A stretch of 64,000 nucleotides of DNA from the NCBI GenBank assembly GCA_963833195.1, contig CAWHXF010000027.1, positions 310,001 to 374,000 on the forward strand, written 5' to 3'. Made by a program: the position numbers and the translations under genes. This document shows, one piece after another, positions 16,996 to 25,837 of the stretch (position 1 is the stretch's first letter; the number at the start of each line of letters is the position of its first letter). The stretch is from Granulosicoccus sp963833195. Lineage in GTDB: Bacteria; Pseudomonadota; Gammaproteobacteria; Granulosicoccales; Granulosicoccaceae. The notes beneath the pieces were generated by a model, which saw only the letters and a program-made list of their open reading frames with translations, did no database searches and was not told where the DNA came from.

Positions 16996-17160
16996 GGGAA
17001 TGTTGTTTTCCGTCGATGGTCCGGATTGGACGTGGCCAGAATGGCGCGCGCAACTGACCGGCTCCTGACCGCCACGCCCGAATCGCTTCAGGTTCGCGTC
17101 AGGATGGGCGCCCCGTTCGATGGTGTAATCGGAATCGTCTCCCCGACCGCCCGCCCCGCC

Positions 17161-17826
17161 ATGCGTGTCCTGCTCGTTGAAGATCACGAACCGCTCGGGG
17201 CCGCGGTTCGCGAGCAACTGGTCGGCGACGGTCATGCCGTGGACTGGATGCGCGGCATCGAAGCGGCGAACGGCTGCGCCGCTACGGTGGAATACGATCT
17301 GGTGCTGCTCGATCTGCTGCTGCCCGACGGGCGCGGCATGGACCTGCTGCGGCGCCTGCGCGCGCGCGGCATCCGCACGCCGATCATCATCCTCACCGCG
17401 CTGGACCGCATCGCGGATCGGATCGCGGGGCTCGATGCCGGGGCCGACGACTACCTGGTCAAGCCCTTCGATCTCGCCGAGCTGTCGGCGCGCGTCAATG
17501 CCGTCGCGCGTCGCGCGGCCGGCAACCCGTCGCCGCTGGTGAGGTTCGGCGAGCTGAGCATCGATCGTTCCGCCCGCACGGTGCGCCGCGACGGCCGCGA
17601 CGTCGACCTCACGCTGCGCGAGTGGGCGCTGCTCGACGCCCTGCTGCAACGCCCCGGCACGATCCTGTCGAAGGCGCAGCTCGAGGATTCCTGCTACGCG
17701 ATGGGTGACGAGATCGAGAGCAACGCGATCGAGGTGCACGTGAGCCGGCTGCGCAAGAAGATCGGTCGCGACGCGATCGTCACCGTGCGCGGGCTGGGTT
17801 ACCGCATCGACCGGGTGGACGCCTGA
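17161..17826 (+). CDS. OmpR-family response regulator (QseB/PmrA-like)
   Basis: A 221-residue protein: receiver domain 1-115 with the acidic pocket (VEDHE), phospho-acceptor D51 (LVLLDLLLPDGRG) and K101 (YLVKPF), then a winged-helix DNA-binding domain (LTLREWALLDALL, NAIEVHVSRLRKKI, IVTVRGLGYRI). It pairs with the kinase whose ATG overlaps its stop (TGATG). Likely targets are the divergent PepSY/cytochrome b561 genes; this is inference from neighbourhood only. Confidence 0.9.
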   Translation: MRVLLVEDHEPLGAAVREQLVGDGHAVDWMRGIEAANGCAATVEYDLVLLDLLLPDGRGMDLLRRLRARGIRTPIIILTALDRIADRIAGLDAGADDYLVKPFDLAELSARVNAVARRAAGNPSPLVRFGELSIDRSARTVRRDGRDVDLTLREWALLDALLQRPGTILSKAQLEDSCYAMGDEIESNAIEVHVSRLRKKIGRDAIVTVRGLGYRIDRVDA

Positions 17827-19139
17827 TGCACAGCCTGCGGCGCCGGCTCGGCATCGGGCTCGCGATCGGCGTCATCGTGCTCTGGTCCGCGGCGACCCTC
17901 GTGTCCTCGCTCGTCGTCCGGCACGAGATCGACGAGGTCCAGGACCGGGCGCTCGAGCAGTCGGCCCGACGGCTGCTGGCCTTCGCCGGCGGCGGATCGC
18001 GCCCCGGTGGCGGTACGGCACCGTTCGAGCACGACTCGTTCCGGCGCTTCGTTGTCAGGAACGATGACGGCGAGGTGGTGCTGACGAGTCCGGAAGCGGA
18101 GGACACGCACGAGGACGGGAGGGTGCCCGACGCTTACCGCGCCGATCGTGCCGTGCGCATGTTCCAGCTGAGCGATCCCGACCGGCACCTGTCGATCGAG
18201 ATCGCCGACCCGCTGGACTACCGCCAGCAGGCCTTTCGCGAGTCGGTGACGGCGCTGGTCGCGCCGCTGCCGTTGCTCGTGCCGCTGAGCCTCGCTCTGG
18301 TCTGGTTCATCGTGCGCACGAGCCTCGGCAGCGTGGCCACCTTGCGCGAGCGCATCGAGTCGCGCGGCGAGCGGGACCTGGCGCCATTGCCCGTGGAGGA
18401 TCTGCCGACCGAGCTGCGTCCCATCGTGACTTCGGTCAACGGGCTCATGAGTCGACTCGAGCGCGCGATCGAGGCCGAGCGCGATTTCGCGTCGAACAGC
18501 GCGCACGAGCTGCGCACACCGATCGCGGCGGCGTTGGCGGGGACGCAGCGGCTGATCGCCGGGCTGCGGGACGAGGATTCGCGCGAGCGCGCGTTGCAGG
18601 TCGAGATCGCGCTGCGCTCGCTCGCGGCGTTGGCCGCGAAGCTCGTGCAGCTGGCGCGCGCGGAATCGGGTTTTCTCGTCGGCGACGACGCCGTGGATCT
18701 GCACGCCGTGCTGCCGCACATCGTCGCCGAGGCGCGCAGCCTCGCGCACGACGCCGGCAGGCTGCGCTACCGGGCGATCCCGCCGGAGCGTTTCCTCACG
18801 CGGTTGGACGCGGACGGGCTCGCCATCCTGCTGCGCAACCTCATCGAGAACGCGTTGAAGCACAGCCCTCCGGGCTCGTTCGTGGACGTCGTGCTCGACG
18901 GGACGCGCAACGAGATTCGCGTGACCAACGATGGTCCCGTCGTGGTGCCCGGCAGCCTCCAGGCGTCCAGGGAGCGCTTCGCGCGCGGCGAGACCCGAGC
19001 GGAGGGGGCCGGCCTGGGCTTGTCGATCATCGATGCGGTCACGCGCGATTCGGGTGTCGACGTCGAGCTGCGCTCGCCCGCGACCGGCCGCCGGGACGGG
19101 TTCGAGGCGATGGTTTCCGCGTCGGCGGCCGGCCCGTAG
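17826..19139 (+). CDS. Sensor histidine kinase (QseC/PmrB-like)
   Basis: A 437-residue membrane kinase: transmembrane helices at about 10-32 and 142-165 flank a periplasmic sensor region; then a HAMP-like linker, DHp box with phospho-acceptor H227 (NSAHELRTP) and an ATP-binding domain (N-box LLRNLIENALKHS, EGAGLGLSIIDAV). It is co-transcribed with the regulator by a one-base overlap. The signal is unknown; an Asp/Glu/His-rich stretch (PEAEDTHEDG, residues 89-98) in the periplasmic part could bind metal or cationic peptide, which is speculative. Confidence 0.9.
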   Translation: MHSLRRRLGIGLAIGVIVLWSAATLVSSLVVRHEIDEVQDRALEQSARRLLAFAGGGSRPGGGTAPFEHDSFRRFVVRNDDGEVVLTSPEAEDTHEDGRVPDAYRADRAVRMFQLSDPDRHLSIEIADPLDYRQQAFRESVTALVAPLPLLVPLSLALVWFIVRTSLGSVATLRERIESRGERDLAPLPVEDLPTELRPIVTSVNGLMSRLERAIEAERDFASNSAHELRTPIAAALAGTQRLIAGLRDEDSRERALQVEIALRSLAALAAKLVQLARAESGFLVGDDAVDLHAVLPHIVAEARSLAHDAGRLRYRAIPPERFLTRLDADGLAILLRNLIENALKHSPPGSFVDVVLDGTRNEIRVTNDGPVVVPGSLQASRERFARGETRAEGAGLGLSIIDAVTRDSGVDVELRSPATGRRDGFEAMVSASAAGP

Positions 19140-19150
19140 CGGGCTCGCGT

Positions 19151-19786
19151 TCAGCCGACACGGCGCGGACGCGCCGGGAGCGTCTCGGCGGCGCTCGCAC
19201 CGTTCGAACCGTTCGCGAACCAGTGCCGGTGCCGCGTCGAGAACGCGACCAGCGACAGCATCACCGGCACCTCGACCAGCACGCCGACGACCGTGGCGAT
19301 CAGCGGGTTCGCGACGATGGTCGTCGCCTGGAAGCCGAACGGCAGCACGACGGTCGCGAGCAGCCCCGCCACGGACGCGGGCTTCAGGCGCGCGGCGAAC
19401 CGATCGATCGCCGCGTCGCGGGCGAGCAGCCGGCGCGTGAGGATGCCGGTGACGAGCGGCAGCACCACGTACAGCGCGGTCGACAGCAGCAGTGTGCGCC
19501 ACGGCACGGTCACGTCGGCGACGCCGAGGAGCAGGGCCGCCAACGGCGCGAACGCGAAGATCATCACCACGCCGCTGACCGACACCTGTACGAGCGTGTA
19601 GGCCGGGTCGCCGTCGGCGAGCTGGCTCCAGACGAAGACCATGGCGGTGCAGGGTGCCACGCCGAGCAGGATCATCCCCGCGATGTACTCGTCCGCCGCG
19701 GTGGGGTCGACGAACGGCGCGTACAGGATCTTGAAGAACAGCAACCCGAGGGCGGCCATCGTGAACGGCTCGTTGAACTTGCCGGG
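19151..19786 (-). pseudogene. ACR3-type arsenite efflux permease, N-terminal third missing
   Basis: From about base 19786 to the stop the frame reads as the C-terminal ~210 residues of an ACR3/ArsB permease (KFNEPFTMAALGLLFFKILY, the hallmark GVAPCTAMVFVWSQLADGDP with its conserved Cys, VVMIFAFAPLAALLLG, FGFQATTIVANPLIA). An intact protein has about 350 residues and ten helices; the first third is absent here. Upstream in the same frame the translation is Arg-rich noise, so this is a truncated gene and the cell cannot rely on it for arsenite export. Confidence 0.65.
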
Positions 19787-19848
19787 AACCGAAAGCCGAG
19801 GCTGCCCACAGAGGGCGCAACGGCCTTGATGCAGCGCAACGTACCGGC

Positions 19849-20040
19849 TCAGCCCAGCCCGATCCTGGGGGCGCCCGCACGAAACTGGGCCTCGGCATCG
19901 GCGCGGAAATGGAACGTGTCCGGGAGCACCGCGACGCGATGGCCCCGCGGCGAGGCGCGTATCGACTCGGCGACGGTGCGCGCCTCCGCGTCGCGGCCTG
20001 CGAGCGCGAGGTAGAGCGCTGCGATCTGCAACCACCGCAC
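19849..20040 (-). other. Possible gene fragment of unknown family
   Basis: A 63-codon frame (MRWLQIAALYLALAGRDAEA, then VAVLPDTFHFRADAEAQF) looks more protein-like than its surroundings and ends at a normal stop. No family was recognised, and the upstream frame has no good start. It may be the tail of another truncated gene. Confidence 0.25.
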
Positions 20041-20072
20041 CCGCGACGACGACCTGGATCTGCTGATCGCTG

Positions 20073-20086
20073 TTGATCTCCATCAA
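20073..20086. promoter_or_regulatory. Consensus FNR box upstream of a 110-residue orphan
   Basis: TTGATCTCCATCAA, a perfect match to TTGAT-N4-ATCAA and the best site in the window. It ends 91 bases before the ATG at 20178. Confidence 0.7.
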
Positions 20087-20177
20087 CCTGCGCGCGAACG
20101 TTACGTGCTACGTCGTCGGGAACGCGAAGGGCGGCCGACACGGCGCGCTCGATCGATCGTCAACCGGGAGACGACCC

Positions 20178-20510
20178 ATGAGTGTCGATGTCCACCACCA
20201 CGCCATTCTCGCGAGTCTCGAACCGCTGTTCGGGCAGGCCGATGCGGACGGACTCTGGTTCCACCATCAGGCCGGCATGGGGAAGGAGATCTGGTGTTCG
20301 CCGGAGTTCCTGCGGCGCGAGCAGTCGCAGGGCAGGTTGATGATGGGGCCCGAGCACTGGGAGCTGCTCAGTCCCGTGGGGTACCTGAAGAGCATCATCG
20401 CCGACGTCACGGAGAGAATCGCGGAGTACAACGCGCTCGCGGCGAAGCTCGGCTTCGCCGAAACGCTGGCGGTCGAGTCGCACTCGAACCACCCCGCGGA
20501 CCGGCACTGA
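20178..20510 (+). CDS. Conserved-looking small soluble protein of unknown function
   Basis: A 110-residue protein not recognised from any named family. It has a good ribosome site (GGGAG) before the ATG and no signal peptide or membrane segment. The composition is balanced, with aromatic and His-rich patches (VDVHHHAILASL, DGLWFHHQAGMGKEIWCSP, MGPEHWELLSPVGYLKSI) and a helical C-terminus (VTERIAEYNALAAKLGF). The His/Trp/Cys cluster might bind haem or metal, which is speculation. The nearest upstream control element is the consensus FNR box, so expression at low oxygen is expected. It lies alone between two degraded regions yet looks intact. Confidence 0.6.
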   Translation: MSVDVHHHAILASLEPLFGQADADGLWFHHQAGMGKEIWCSPEFLRREQSQGRLMMGPEHWELLSPVGYLKSIIADVTERIAEYNALAAKLGFAETLAVESHSNHPADRH

Positions 20511-20626
20511 ACGCCCTCGTCCGACGCGGCGGTGGGGCAGCGGCGTGGGGCATCGAGTACGTTCTCGCGTGAATTGTCCTTCCGTTCGGCACGCCGCCGG
20601 GAGAGGTTGTTCCATGCTTCGATCGC

Positions 20627-20930
20627 GTGCTGGACGGCTCGGTCGATGTCCTGCCGCTCGACGACACGAGCGTCGACAAGGCGATCGCCCTGCAGGTGTT
20701 CGAGTACCTCGACGACATCGAGGCCGCGCTCGCGGAAGCCCGGCGCGTGCTGCGGATGCGGGACACGCATCTCCGTCGAGCGACGCGTGCCCGCGTCGAT
20801 CGCTCCCGCGTTGCGCCGGGCGGGCTTCGATGTCGAGTCGATCGTGCCCGAGCTCTGTCAGGCTCGGTCCTGCGCGCCGACGGCCTCGCCCCGTTCATGA
20901 TGCGGCTGATCGGTGCGCATGCAACGTCCG
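20627..20930 (+). pseudogene. SAM-dependent methyltransferase remnant
   Basis: One frame gives VDVLPLDDTSVDKAIALQVF then EYLDDIEAALAEARRVLR, a methyltransferase motif II/III region. From about base 20780 another frame gives VPASIAPALRRAGFDVESIV, the usual following part, and a third gives GSVLRADGLAPFMMRLI. The SAM-binding N-terminus is absent and the frames are not joined. This is a multiply broken gene. Confidence 0.5.
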
Positions 20931-20997
20931 GGCGCCCGAAACCGTCGGCATCGCGTGCGACCGTCCGGCGTTCCCGGGGTCGCGTGCCCGCACCCGA

Positions 20998-21011
20998 TTG
21001 ACCAGGATCAA
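20998..21011. promoter_or_regulatory. FNR/FixK-type box upstream of the hydrogenase operon
   Basis: TTGACCAGGATCAA, a strict match. It is 104 bases before the first hydrogenase gene (ATG 21116) and the only such site between the methyltransferase remnant and the 10.4-kb operon. Confidence 0.65.
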
Positions 21012-21115
21012 TCCGCGTCCGCGACGGACCTCGCACGATACCGATACCGACGGCACCGACCGGACGCGACCGCCTACGGTCCCGAGTCCATCGCCCCCGC
21101 CAGCAGACGACACCG

Positions 21116-22297
21116 ATGCAGCCGCAACAGACCCCGGACGCCCAGGCGATCGTCGACGCCGTCGAGATCGATGCGCTGATCCGCCTGCTGCGCGACGAGG
21201 GCTACACCGTCATCGGGCCGACCCTGCGCGACGGCGTCATCGTGCAGGACGAGCTCGCGGGCGCACGGGACCTGCCGGCGGGCTGGACCGCGCGGCAGGA
21301 CGCGGCCACCTACCGGATCGAGCGGCGCGACGATGCCGCGCTCTTCGGGCACGTCGTCGGTCCGCATTCCCCGAAGGCGCTGCTGCACCCGTCGCGGCTG
21401 AAGCTCTTCGAGGCACGACGCGACGGGGCGGGCAACGTGAGCGTCACCGAGGAGTGTGCGCAGCCGCCGCGCTACGCCTTCCTCGGGCTGCGCGACTGCG
21501 AGATCCGTGCGATCGCCGTGCAGGACCGGGTGTACCTGTCCCCGGATCACGCCGATCCGGACTACGCCGCCCGACGTCGCGACGCGCTGATCGTCGCCGT
21601 CGACTGCAACGAGCCGGCGGCGAGCTGCTTCTGCACGTCCATGGGCGGCGACCCGTCGGCGGGCGCCGGCCATGACCTCGCTCTGACCGAGCTGATCGAT
21701 TCGGCGGGACATCGCTTCGCCGTGCGGGCGGGGAGCGAGGCCGGTGCGGCGCTGCTCGACCGGCTCGCCCATCGCGCGGCGCCGAATACCGACGTCACGC
21801 TCGCCAAGGCGCTGCACGAGCGCGCTCGCGGTGCCATGGGAAGGCATATGGACACGACGGGCATCAAGGCGCTGCTGCAGGACAACGCCGAGCACCCGCA
21901 CTGGGACGACGTGGCCGAGCGTTGCCTGGGCTGCGCGAACTGCACGCTCGTCTGCCCGACCTGCTTCTGTTCGAGCGTGGAGGAGGTGAGCGACCTCGGC
22001 GGCGAGCGCGTGGAGCGCTGGCGGCGCGACGACTCGTGTTTCAACATCGATTTCTCGTACATTCACGGCGGAGCCGTGCGCACCTCGACGAGGTCGCGCT
22101 ACCGGCAGTGGCTCACGCACAAGCTCGCGCACTGGATCGACCAGTTCGGCTCGAGCGGCTGCGTCGGCTGCGGGCGATGCGTGACCTGGTGTCCGGTCGG
22201 CATCGACATCACCGCGGAGGTCCAGGCGTTGCGCGAGCCTGCGCACCTCGTGGCTTCCGCCATCGAACCCTCCGGACCCGGAGCCACGACGCCATGA
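21116..22297 (+). CDS. hydB: Group 3b [NiFe] hydrogenase beta subunit, 4Fe-4S electron-transfer protein
   Basis: A 393-residue cytoplasmic iron-sulfur protein that would move electrons between the hydrogenase module and the flavin subunit. Two clusters of four cysteines are visible: CLGCANCTLVC (C270, C273, C276, C280) and CVGCGRCVTWC (C349, C352, C355, C359), plus CFCTS at 171-175. Such dicluster proteins are the beta subunit of NAD(P)-linked hydrogenase/sulfhydrogenase (HydBGDA). Its stop overlaps the next gene by four bases. Being first after the FNR-type box, it defines the likely operon start. Confidence 0.8.
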   Translation: MQPQQTPDAQAIVDAVEIDALIRLLRDEGYTVIGPTLRDGVIVQDELAGARDLPAGWTARQDAATYRIERRDDAALFGHVVGPHSPKALLHPSRLKLFEARRDGAGNVSVTEECAQPPRYAFLGLRDCEIRAIAVQDRVYLSPDHADPDYAARRRDALIVAVDCNEPAASCFCTSMGGDPSAGAGHDLALTELIDSAGHRFAVRAGSEAGAALLDRLAHRAAPNTDVTLAKALHERARGAMGRHMDTTGIKALLQDNAEHPHWDDVAERCLGCANCTLVCPTCFCSSVEEVSDLGGERVERWRRDDSCFNIDFSYIHGGAVRTSTRSRYRQWLTHKLAHWIDQFGSSGCVGCGRCVTWCPVGIDITAEVQALREPAHLVASAIEPSGPGATTP

Positions 22298-22785
22298 CGA
22301 CGGAGAACCTTCGCGGCATCGCCGAGCTGCTGCGCACGCAGGCGTTCGTGGCCGGGCTCGACGATGCCGCGGTCGAGCTCGTGGCGAGGTGCGCGCGCAA
22401 CGCCGTCTTCCCGGCCGGCGGCTACGTGCTGCGCGAGGGCGCGGATGCCGACCGCTTCCACCTCGTGCGCCACGGCAGCGTCGCCCTCGAGATGCACGTG
22501 CCCCCGCGCGGCACGCTGACGTTCCTCACGCTCGGCGAGGGCGATCTCGTGGGAGTGAACTGGCTGGTGCCGCCCCACCGCTGGGCCTACGACGCGCGCG
22601 CGGTCACGCTCGTGCGCACGCTCGAGTTCGATGCGGCGTGCCTGCGCGCCAAGTGCGAGGCCGACCACGACCTGGGTTACGAGCTCATGCAACGCTTCCT
22701 CGTCCCGATGGTCGAGCGGCTGCAGATCGCGCGCATGCAGTGCGCCCACCTGTTCGACGAGCAGCGCTATGCCGCCGGTGCCTGA
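22294..22785 (+). CDS. Cyclic-nucleotide-binding-domain protein inside the hydrogenase operon
   Basis: A 163-residue protein consisting of a Crp-type cNMP-binding beta-roll (FPAGGYVLREGADADRFHLV, then GSVALEMHVPP, LGEGDLVGVNWLVPPHRW) and a C-helix. It has no helix-turn-helix, so it is not a transcription factor by itself. It overlaps hydB by four bases and hydG by 17. A regulatory or assembly subunit of the hydrogenase, perhaps sensing a nucleotide, fits the position; that is inference. Similar one-domain proteins are, to my recollection, found in other group 3b operons. Confidence 0.75.
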   Translation: MTTENLRGIAELLRTQAFVAGLDDAAVELVARCARNAVFPAGGYVLREGADADRFHLVRHGSVALEMHVPPRGTLTFLTLGEGDLVGVNWLVPPHRWAYDARAVTLVRTLEFDAACLRAKCEADHDLGYELMQRFLVPMVERLQIARMQCAHLFDEQRYAAGA

Positions 22786-23695
22786 GGCGACGGCGCGTGC
22801 GATCGGCGCGACGCCCCCGGCGGTCCCGGTCGGTCGCGCCGAGCCGTCCGATGCGCCCGATGCCGCGCGTGCGGGCATGGTGCCGACGTTCCTGCGCGTC
22901 GCGGAGCGCGTGCAGGAGACGGACGACGTCGTGACGCTCGGCCTGGCGGTGCCGCCCGCGCTGCAGGCGAGCTTCCGGCACCGCCCGGGCCAGTTCGACA
23001 TGCTCTACGTCTTCGGGGTCGGCGAGGTGCCCATCAGCATCAGCGGCGACGCCTCTCGCGCCGACCGGATCACCCACACCGTGCGCGCGGTGGGACCGGT
23101 GAGCACCGCGCTGACGCGCTTCGGGGTCGGCGATGCGGTCGGGGTGCGCGGGCCGTTCGGCAACTGCTGGCCGCTGGACGAGGCGCGCGGCGCCGACGTG
23201 CTGGTCATCGCGGGCGGCATCGGCCTGATGCCGCTGCGCCCGGTGCTGTACGAGCTGCTGCGCGAGCGCGGCCGCCACGGCCGCGTGATGCTGCTCTACG
23301 GGGCGAAGCGTCGCAGCGATCTGCTCTTTCGCGACGAGTTGTCGGCGTGGCGCAGGCAGCCGGGACTCGAGGTGCGCGTGGCGCTGAACGAGGGCGACCG
23401 GGACTGGACCGGCGACGTGGGCTTCGTCACTCAGCTGCTGCCGAGGATCGGGATCTCGGCGCCCGACATCGTCGCGATGCTGTGCGGCCCCGAGATCATG
23501 ATTCGCGCCACCGGGCGCGCGCTCGTCGATCTCGGCGTGCCGGCCGCGCGCGTGCACGCCTCGATGGAGCGGAACATGAAGTGCGCGCTCGGCACCTGCG
23601 GGCACTGCCAGCTCGGCCCGCTCTTCCTGTGCCGCGACGGCCCGGTGTTCACGCTCGACCGGGTCGAGCCGCTCATGCGCGTGCGGGAGCTCTGA
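22769..23695 (+). CDS. hydG: Hydrogenase gamma subunit, FAD/NAD(P)-binding oxidoreductase
   Basis: A 308-residue ferredoxin-NADP reductase-type subunit. The FAD domain (RHRPGQFDMLYVFGVGEVPI), the NAD(P) domain (LVIAGGIGLMPLRPVLYEL, LLYGAKRRSDLLF) and a C-terminal [2Fe-2S] site (C272, C277, C280 in CALGTCGHC, and C288) follow the dihydroorotate-dehydrogenase-K/sulfhydrogenase gamma layout. It would exchange hydride with NAD(P)H for the H2-activating module. The ATG at 22769 overlaps the preceding gene. Residues 1-37 are a poorly conserved extension, so a start at M37 is possible. Confidence 0.85.
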   Translation: MPPVPEATARAIGATPPAVPVGRAEPSDAPDAARAGMVPTFLRVAERVQETDDVVTLGLAVPPALQASFRHRPGQFDMLYVFGVGEVPISISGDASRADRITHTVRAVGPVSTALTRFGVGDAVGVRGPFGNCWPLDEARGADVLVIAGGIGLMPLRPVLYELLRERGRHGRVMLLYGAKRRSDLLFRDELSAWRRQPGLEVRVALNEGDRDWTGDVGFVTQLLPRIGISAPDIVAMLCGPEIMIRATGRALVDLGVPAARVHASMERNMKCALGTCGHCQLGPLFLCRDGPVFTLDRVEPLMRVREL

Positions 23696-23723
23696 CGATG
23701 AACGCCTGCCGAGTGACGGATAC

Positions 23724-24527
23724 ATGAGCGCGCGAACCCGACCGACCGTCGCCGTGTGGAAGTTCGCCTCGTGCGACGGCTGCCAGCTCACCCTGCTCGA
23801 CTGCGAGGACGAGCTGCTCGCCATCGCCGATGCGGTGGACATCGCCCACTTTCCGGAGGCCAGCAGCGCGACGGTGGCGGGGCCGTACGACATCTCGCTC
23901 GTGGAGGGCTCGGTCACCACGGCGCACGACGCGGAACGCATCCTCGAGGTGCGGCGCCAGTCCCGCACGCTCATCACGATCGGGGCGTGCGCGACCTCGG
24001 GCGGCATCCAGGCGCTGCGCAACTTCGCCGACGTGCGCGACTACGTCGCCATCGTGTACGCGCGGCCGGACTACATCGCGACGCTCGCCACGTCGACGCC
24101 CATCTCGGACCACGTCGCGGTCGACTTCGAGCTGCGCGGCTGTCCCATCGACAAGGGCCAGCTGATCGAGACGATCGGTGCGTTCCTGTACGGCCGCACG
24201 CCGAACACCCCGACGCACAGCGTCTGCGTGCAGTGCAAGGCACGCGGCACGCCCTGCGTCATGGTCGCGCACGGCACGCCCTGCCTGGGGCCGGTCACGC
24301 AGGCGGGCTGCGGCGCGATCTGCCCCGCCTACGACCGGGGCTGCTACGGCTGCTTCGGGCCGAAGGAGGCGCCGAACACGCACTCCCTCGCCGATCGTTG
24401 GGCGCTGCTCGGCGCGGACCCGCGCACGGTGCGGCTGGCGTATCACTCGTTCAACGCGGGGTCTCCCGCGTTTCGCGCCGAGGGCGAACGGCAGGCGTCG
24501 GCGAGCGACGCGGAGGGCGCGGCGTGA
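23724..24527 (+). CDS. hydD: [NiFe] hydrogenase small subunit
   Basis: A 267-residue protein of the NADH-ubiquinone oxidoreductase 20-kDa/hydrogenase small-subunit family, carrying the electron-relay Fe-S clusters. The proximal-cluster motif CDGCQ (C17, C20) sits at the N-terminus with no Tat leader, so the enzyme is cytoplasmic. TIGACATSGGIQALRN and RGCPIDKGQL follow, and the C-terminal half has CVQCKARGTPC and CGAICPAYDRGCYGCFGP for further clusters. It ends in a four-base overlap with the large-subunit gene. Absence of a leader and the partner subunits point to group 3b. Confidence 0.9.
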   Translation: MSARTRPTVAVWKFASCDGCQLTLLDCEDELLAIADAVDIAHFPEASSATVAGPYDISLVEGSVTTAHDAERILEVRRQSRTLITIGACATSGGIQALRNFADVRDYVAIVYARPDYIATLATSTPISDHVAVDFELRGCPIDKGQLIETIGAFLYGRTPNTPTHSVCVQCKARGTPCVMVAHGTPCLGPVTQAGCGAICPAYDRGCYGCFGPKEAPNTHSLADRWALLGADPRTVRLAYHSFNAGSPAFRAEGERQASASDAEGAA

Positions 24528-25837
24528 CGCGCCGGACCATCAAGGTCGACTACCTGGCGCGCGTGGAGGGCGAGGGCGCGCTGCACGTCGGCATCGACGG
24601 CGACGAGGTGGGCGAGGTCCGGCTCGAGATCTTCGAACCGCCGCGCTTCTTCGAGGCCTTCCTGCGCGGGCGCCGGTTCGAGGAGGTGCCGGACATCGTC
24701 GCTCGGATCTGCGGCATCTGTCCCGTCGCCTACCAGATGAGCGCGGTGCAGGCCGTCGAGGCGGCATTGGGCGTCGAGATTCCCGGCGAGCTCGTGAACC
24801 TGCGGCGGCTGCTGTACTGCGCCGAGTGGATCGAGAGCCACGTGCTGCACGTGCACATGCTGCACGCGCCGGACTTCCTCGGCTATCACGGCGCGGTCGA
24901 GATGGCGAAGGACCACCGCGAGATCGTCGAGCGCGGCCTGTCGATGAAGAAGGCCGGGAACGATCTGCTGCAGGTCATCGGCGGGCGCGCCATCCATCCG
25001 ATCAACGTTCGCGTCGGCGGCTTCCACCGGCTGCCTTCGGTGGGCGAGCTGCGGGCGCTGCGCGGGCGGCTGGAGCGCGCGCGCGATGCCGCGATCGAGA
25101 CCGTGCGCTGGACGGCGACGCTCGAGTGTCCCGAGCTCGAGCGCGACTGGGAGCTGGTGGCGCTGGCGCCTGCCGACGAGTACCCGATGAACGACGGCCG
25201 CGTCCTGTCGACGCACGGGCTCGACATCGACGCGGACGTCTGGGAGGCGCACTTCGAGGAGCGCCACGTGCCGCACTCGACGGCGCTGCAGGCGATCGTC
25301 AGGGGTCGCGGCGCCTACCTCACGGGCCCGCTCGCGCGGTTCGCGCTGAATCGCCAGCACCTCGCCCCCCGCGCGCTCGAGCTCGCCGACGAGGTGGACC
25401 TGCCCGCGAGCTGCCGCAACCCGTTCCGCAGCATCGTCGTGCGCAGCGTCGAGGTGGTGCACGCGTTCGAGGAGGCGCTGCGCCTGATCGACGCGTGGGC
25501 GCCGCCGGAGCGTGCCGCGGTGCCGATCGAGCCGCGCGCCGGCACCGGCATGGCCGCCACCGAGGCGCCGCGCGGGCTGCTCTACCACCGCTACGAGCTC
25601 GACGGTGAAGGCCTCGTCACCGACGCGCGCATCGTGCCGCCGACGTCGCAGAACCAGGCCTCGATCGAGGCGGACCTGCGCCGACTCGTGGAGCAGGACC
25701 CCGGGAGGGCCGACGACGAGCTGCGCGGCTTGTGCGAGCAGGCGATACGCAACCATGACCCCTGCATCTCGTGCTCGACGCACTTCCTGAAGCTCGACGT
25801 GAGCCGGCGCCCGAAGTCCGATGCCGGCAGGCCGTGA
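24524..25837 (+). CDS. hydA: [NiFe] hydrogenase large (catalytic) subunit
   Basis: A 437-residue H2-activating subunit with a GTG start overlapping the small-subunit stop. The Ni-Fe site is complete: L1 motif RICGIC (C63, C66) and L2 motif DPCISCSTH (C414, C417, H420). Seventeen residues follow H420 and should be removed by the maturation protease encoded next. Other family marks are YLARVEGEGAL, EWIESHVLHVHMLHAPDFLG and GGRAIHPINVRVGGFH. In the cytoplasm with HydB/G/D it would reversibly couple H2 to NAD(P)H. Overlapping start codons imply stoichiometric synthesis. Confidence 0.92.
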   Translation: MTRRTIKVDYLARVEGEGALHVGIDGDEVGEVRLEIFEPPRFFEAFLRGRRFEEVPDIVARICGICPVAYQMSAVQAVEAALGVEIPGELVNLRRLLYCAEWIESHVLHVHMLHAPDFLGYHGAVEMAKDHREIVERGLSMKKAGNDLLQVIGGRAIHPINVRVGGFHRLPSVGELRALRGRLERARDAAIETVRWTATLECPELERDWELVALAPADEYPMNDGRVLSTHGLDIDADVWEAHFEERHVPHSTALQAIVRGRGAYLTGPLARFALNRQHLAPRALELADEVDLPASCRNPFRSIVVRSVEVVHAFEEALRLIDAWAPPERAAVPIEPRAGTGMAATEAPRGLLYHRYELDGEGLVTDARIVPPTSQNQASIEADLRRLVEQDPGRADDELRGLCEQAIRNHDPCISCSTHFLKLDVSRRPKSDAGRP

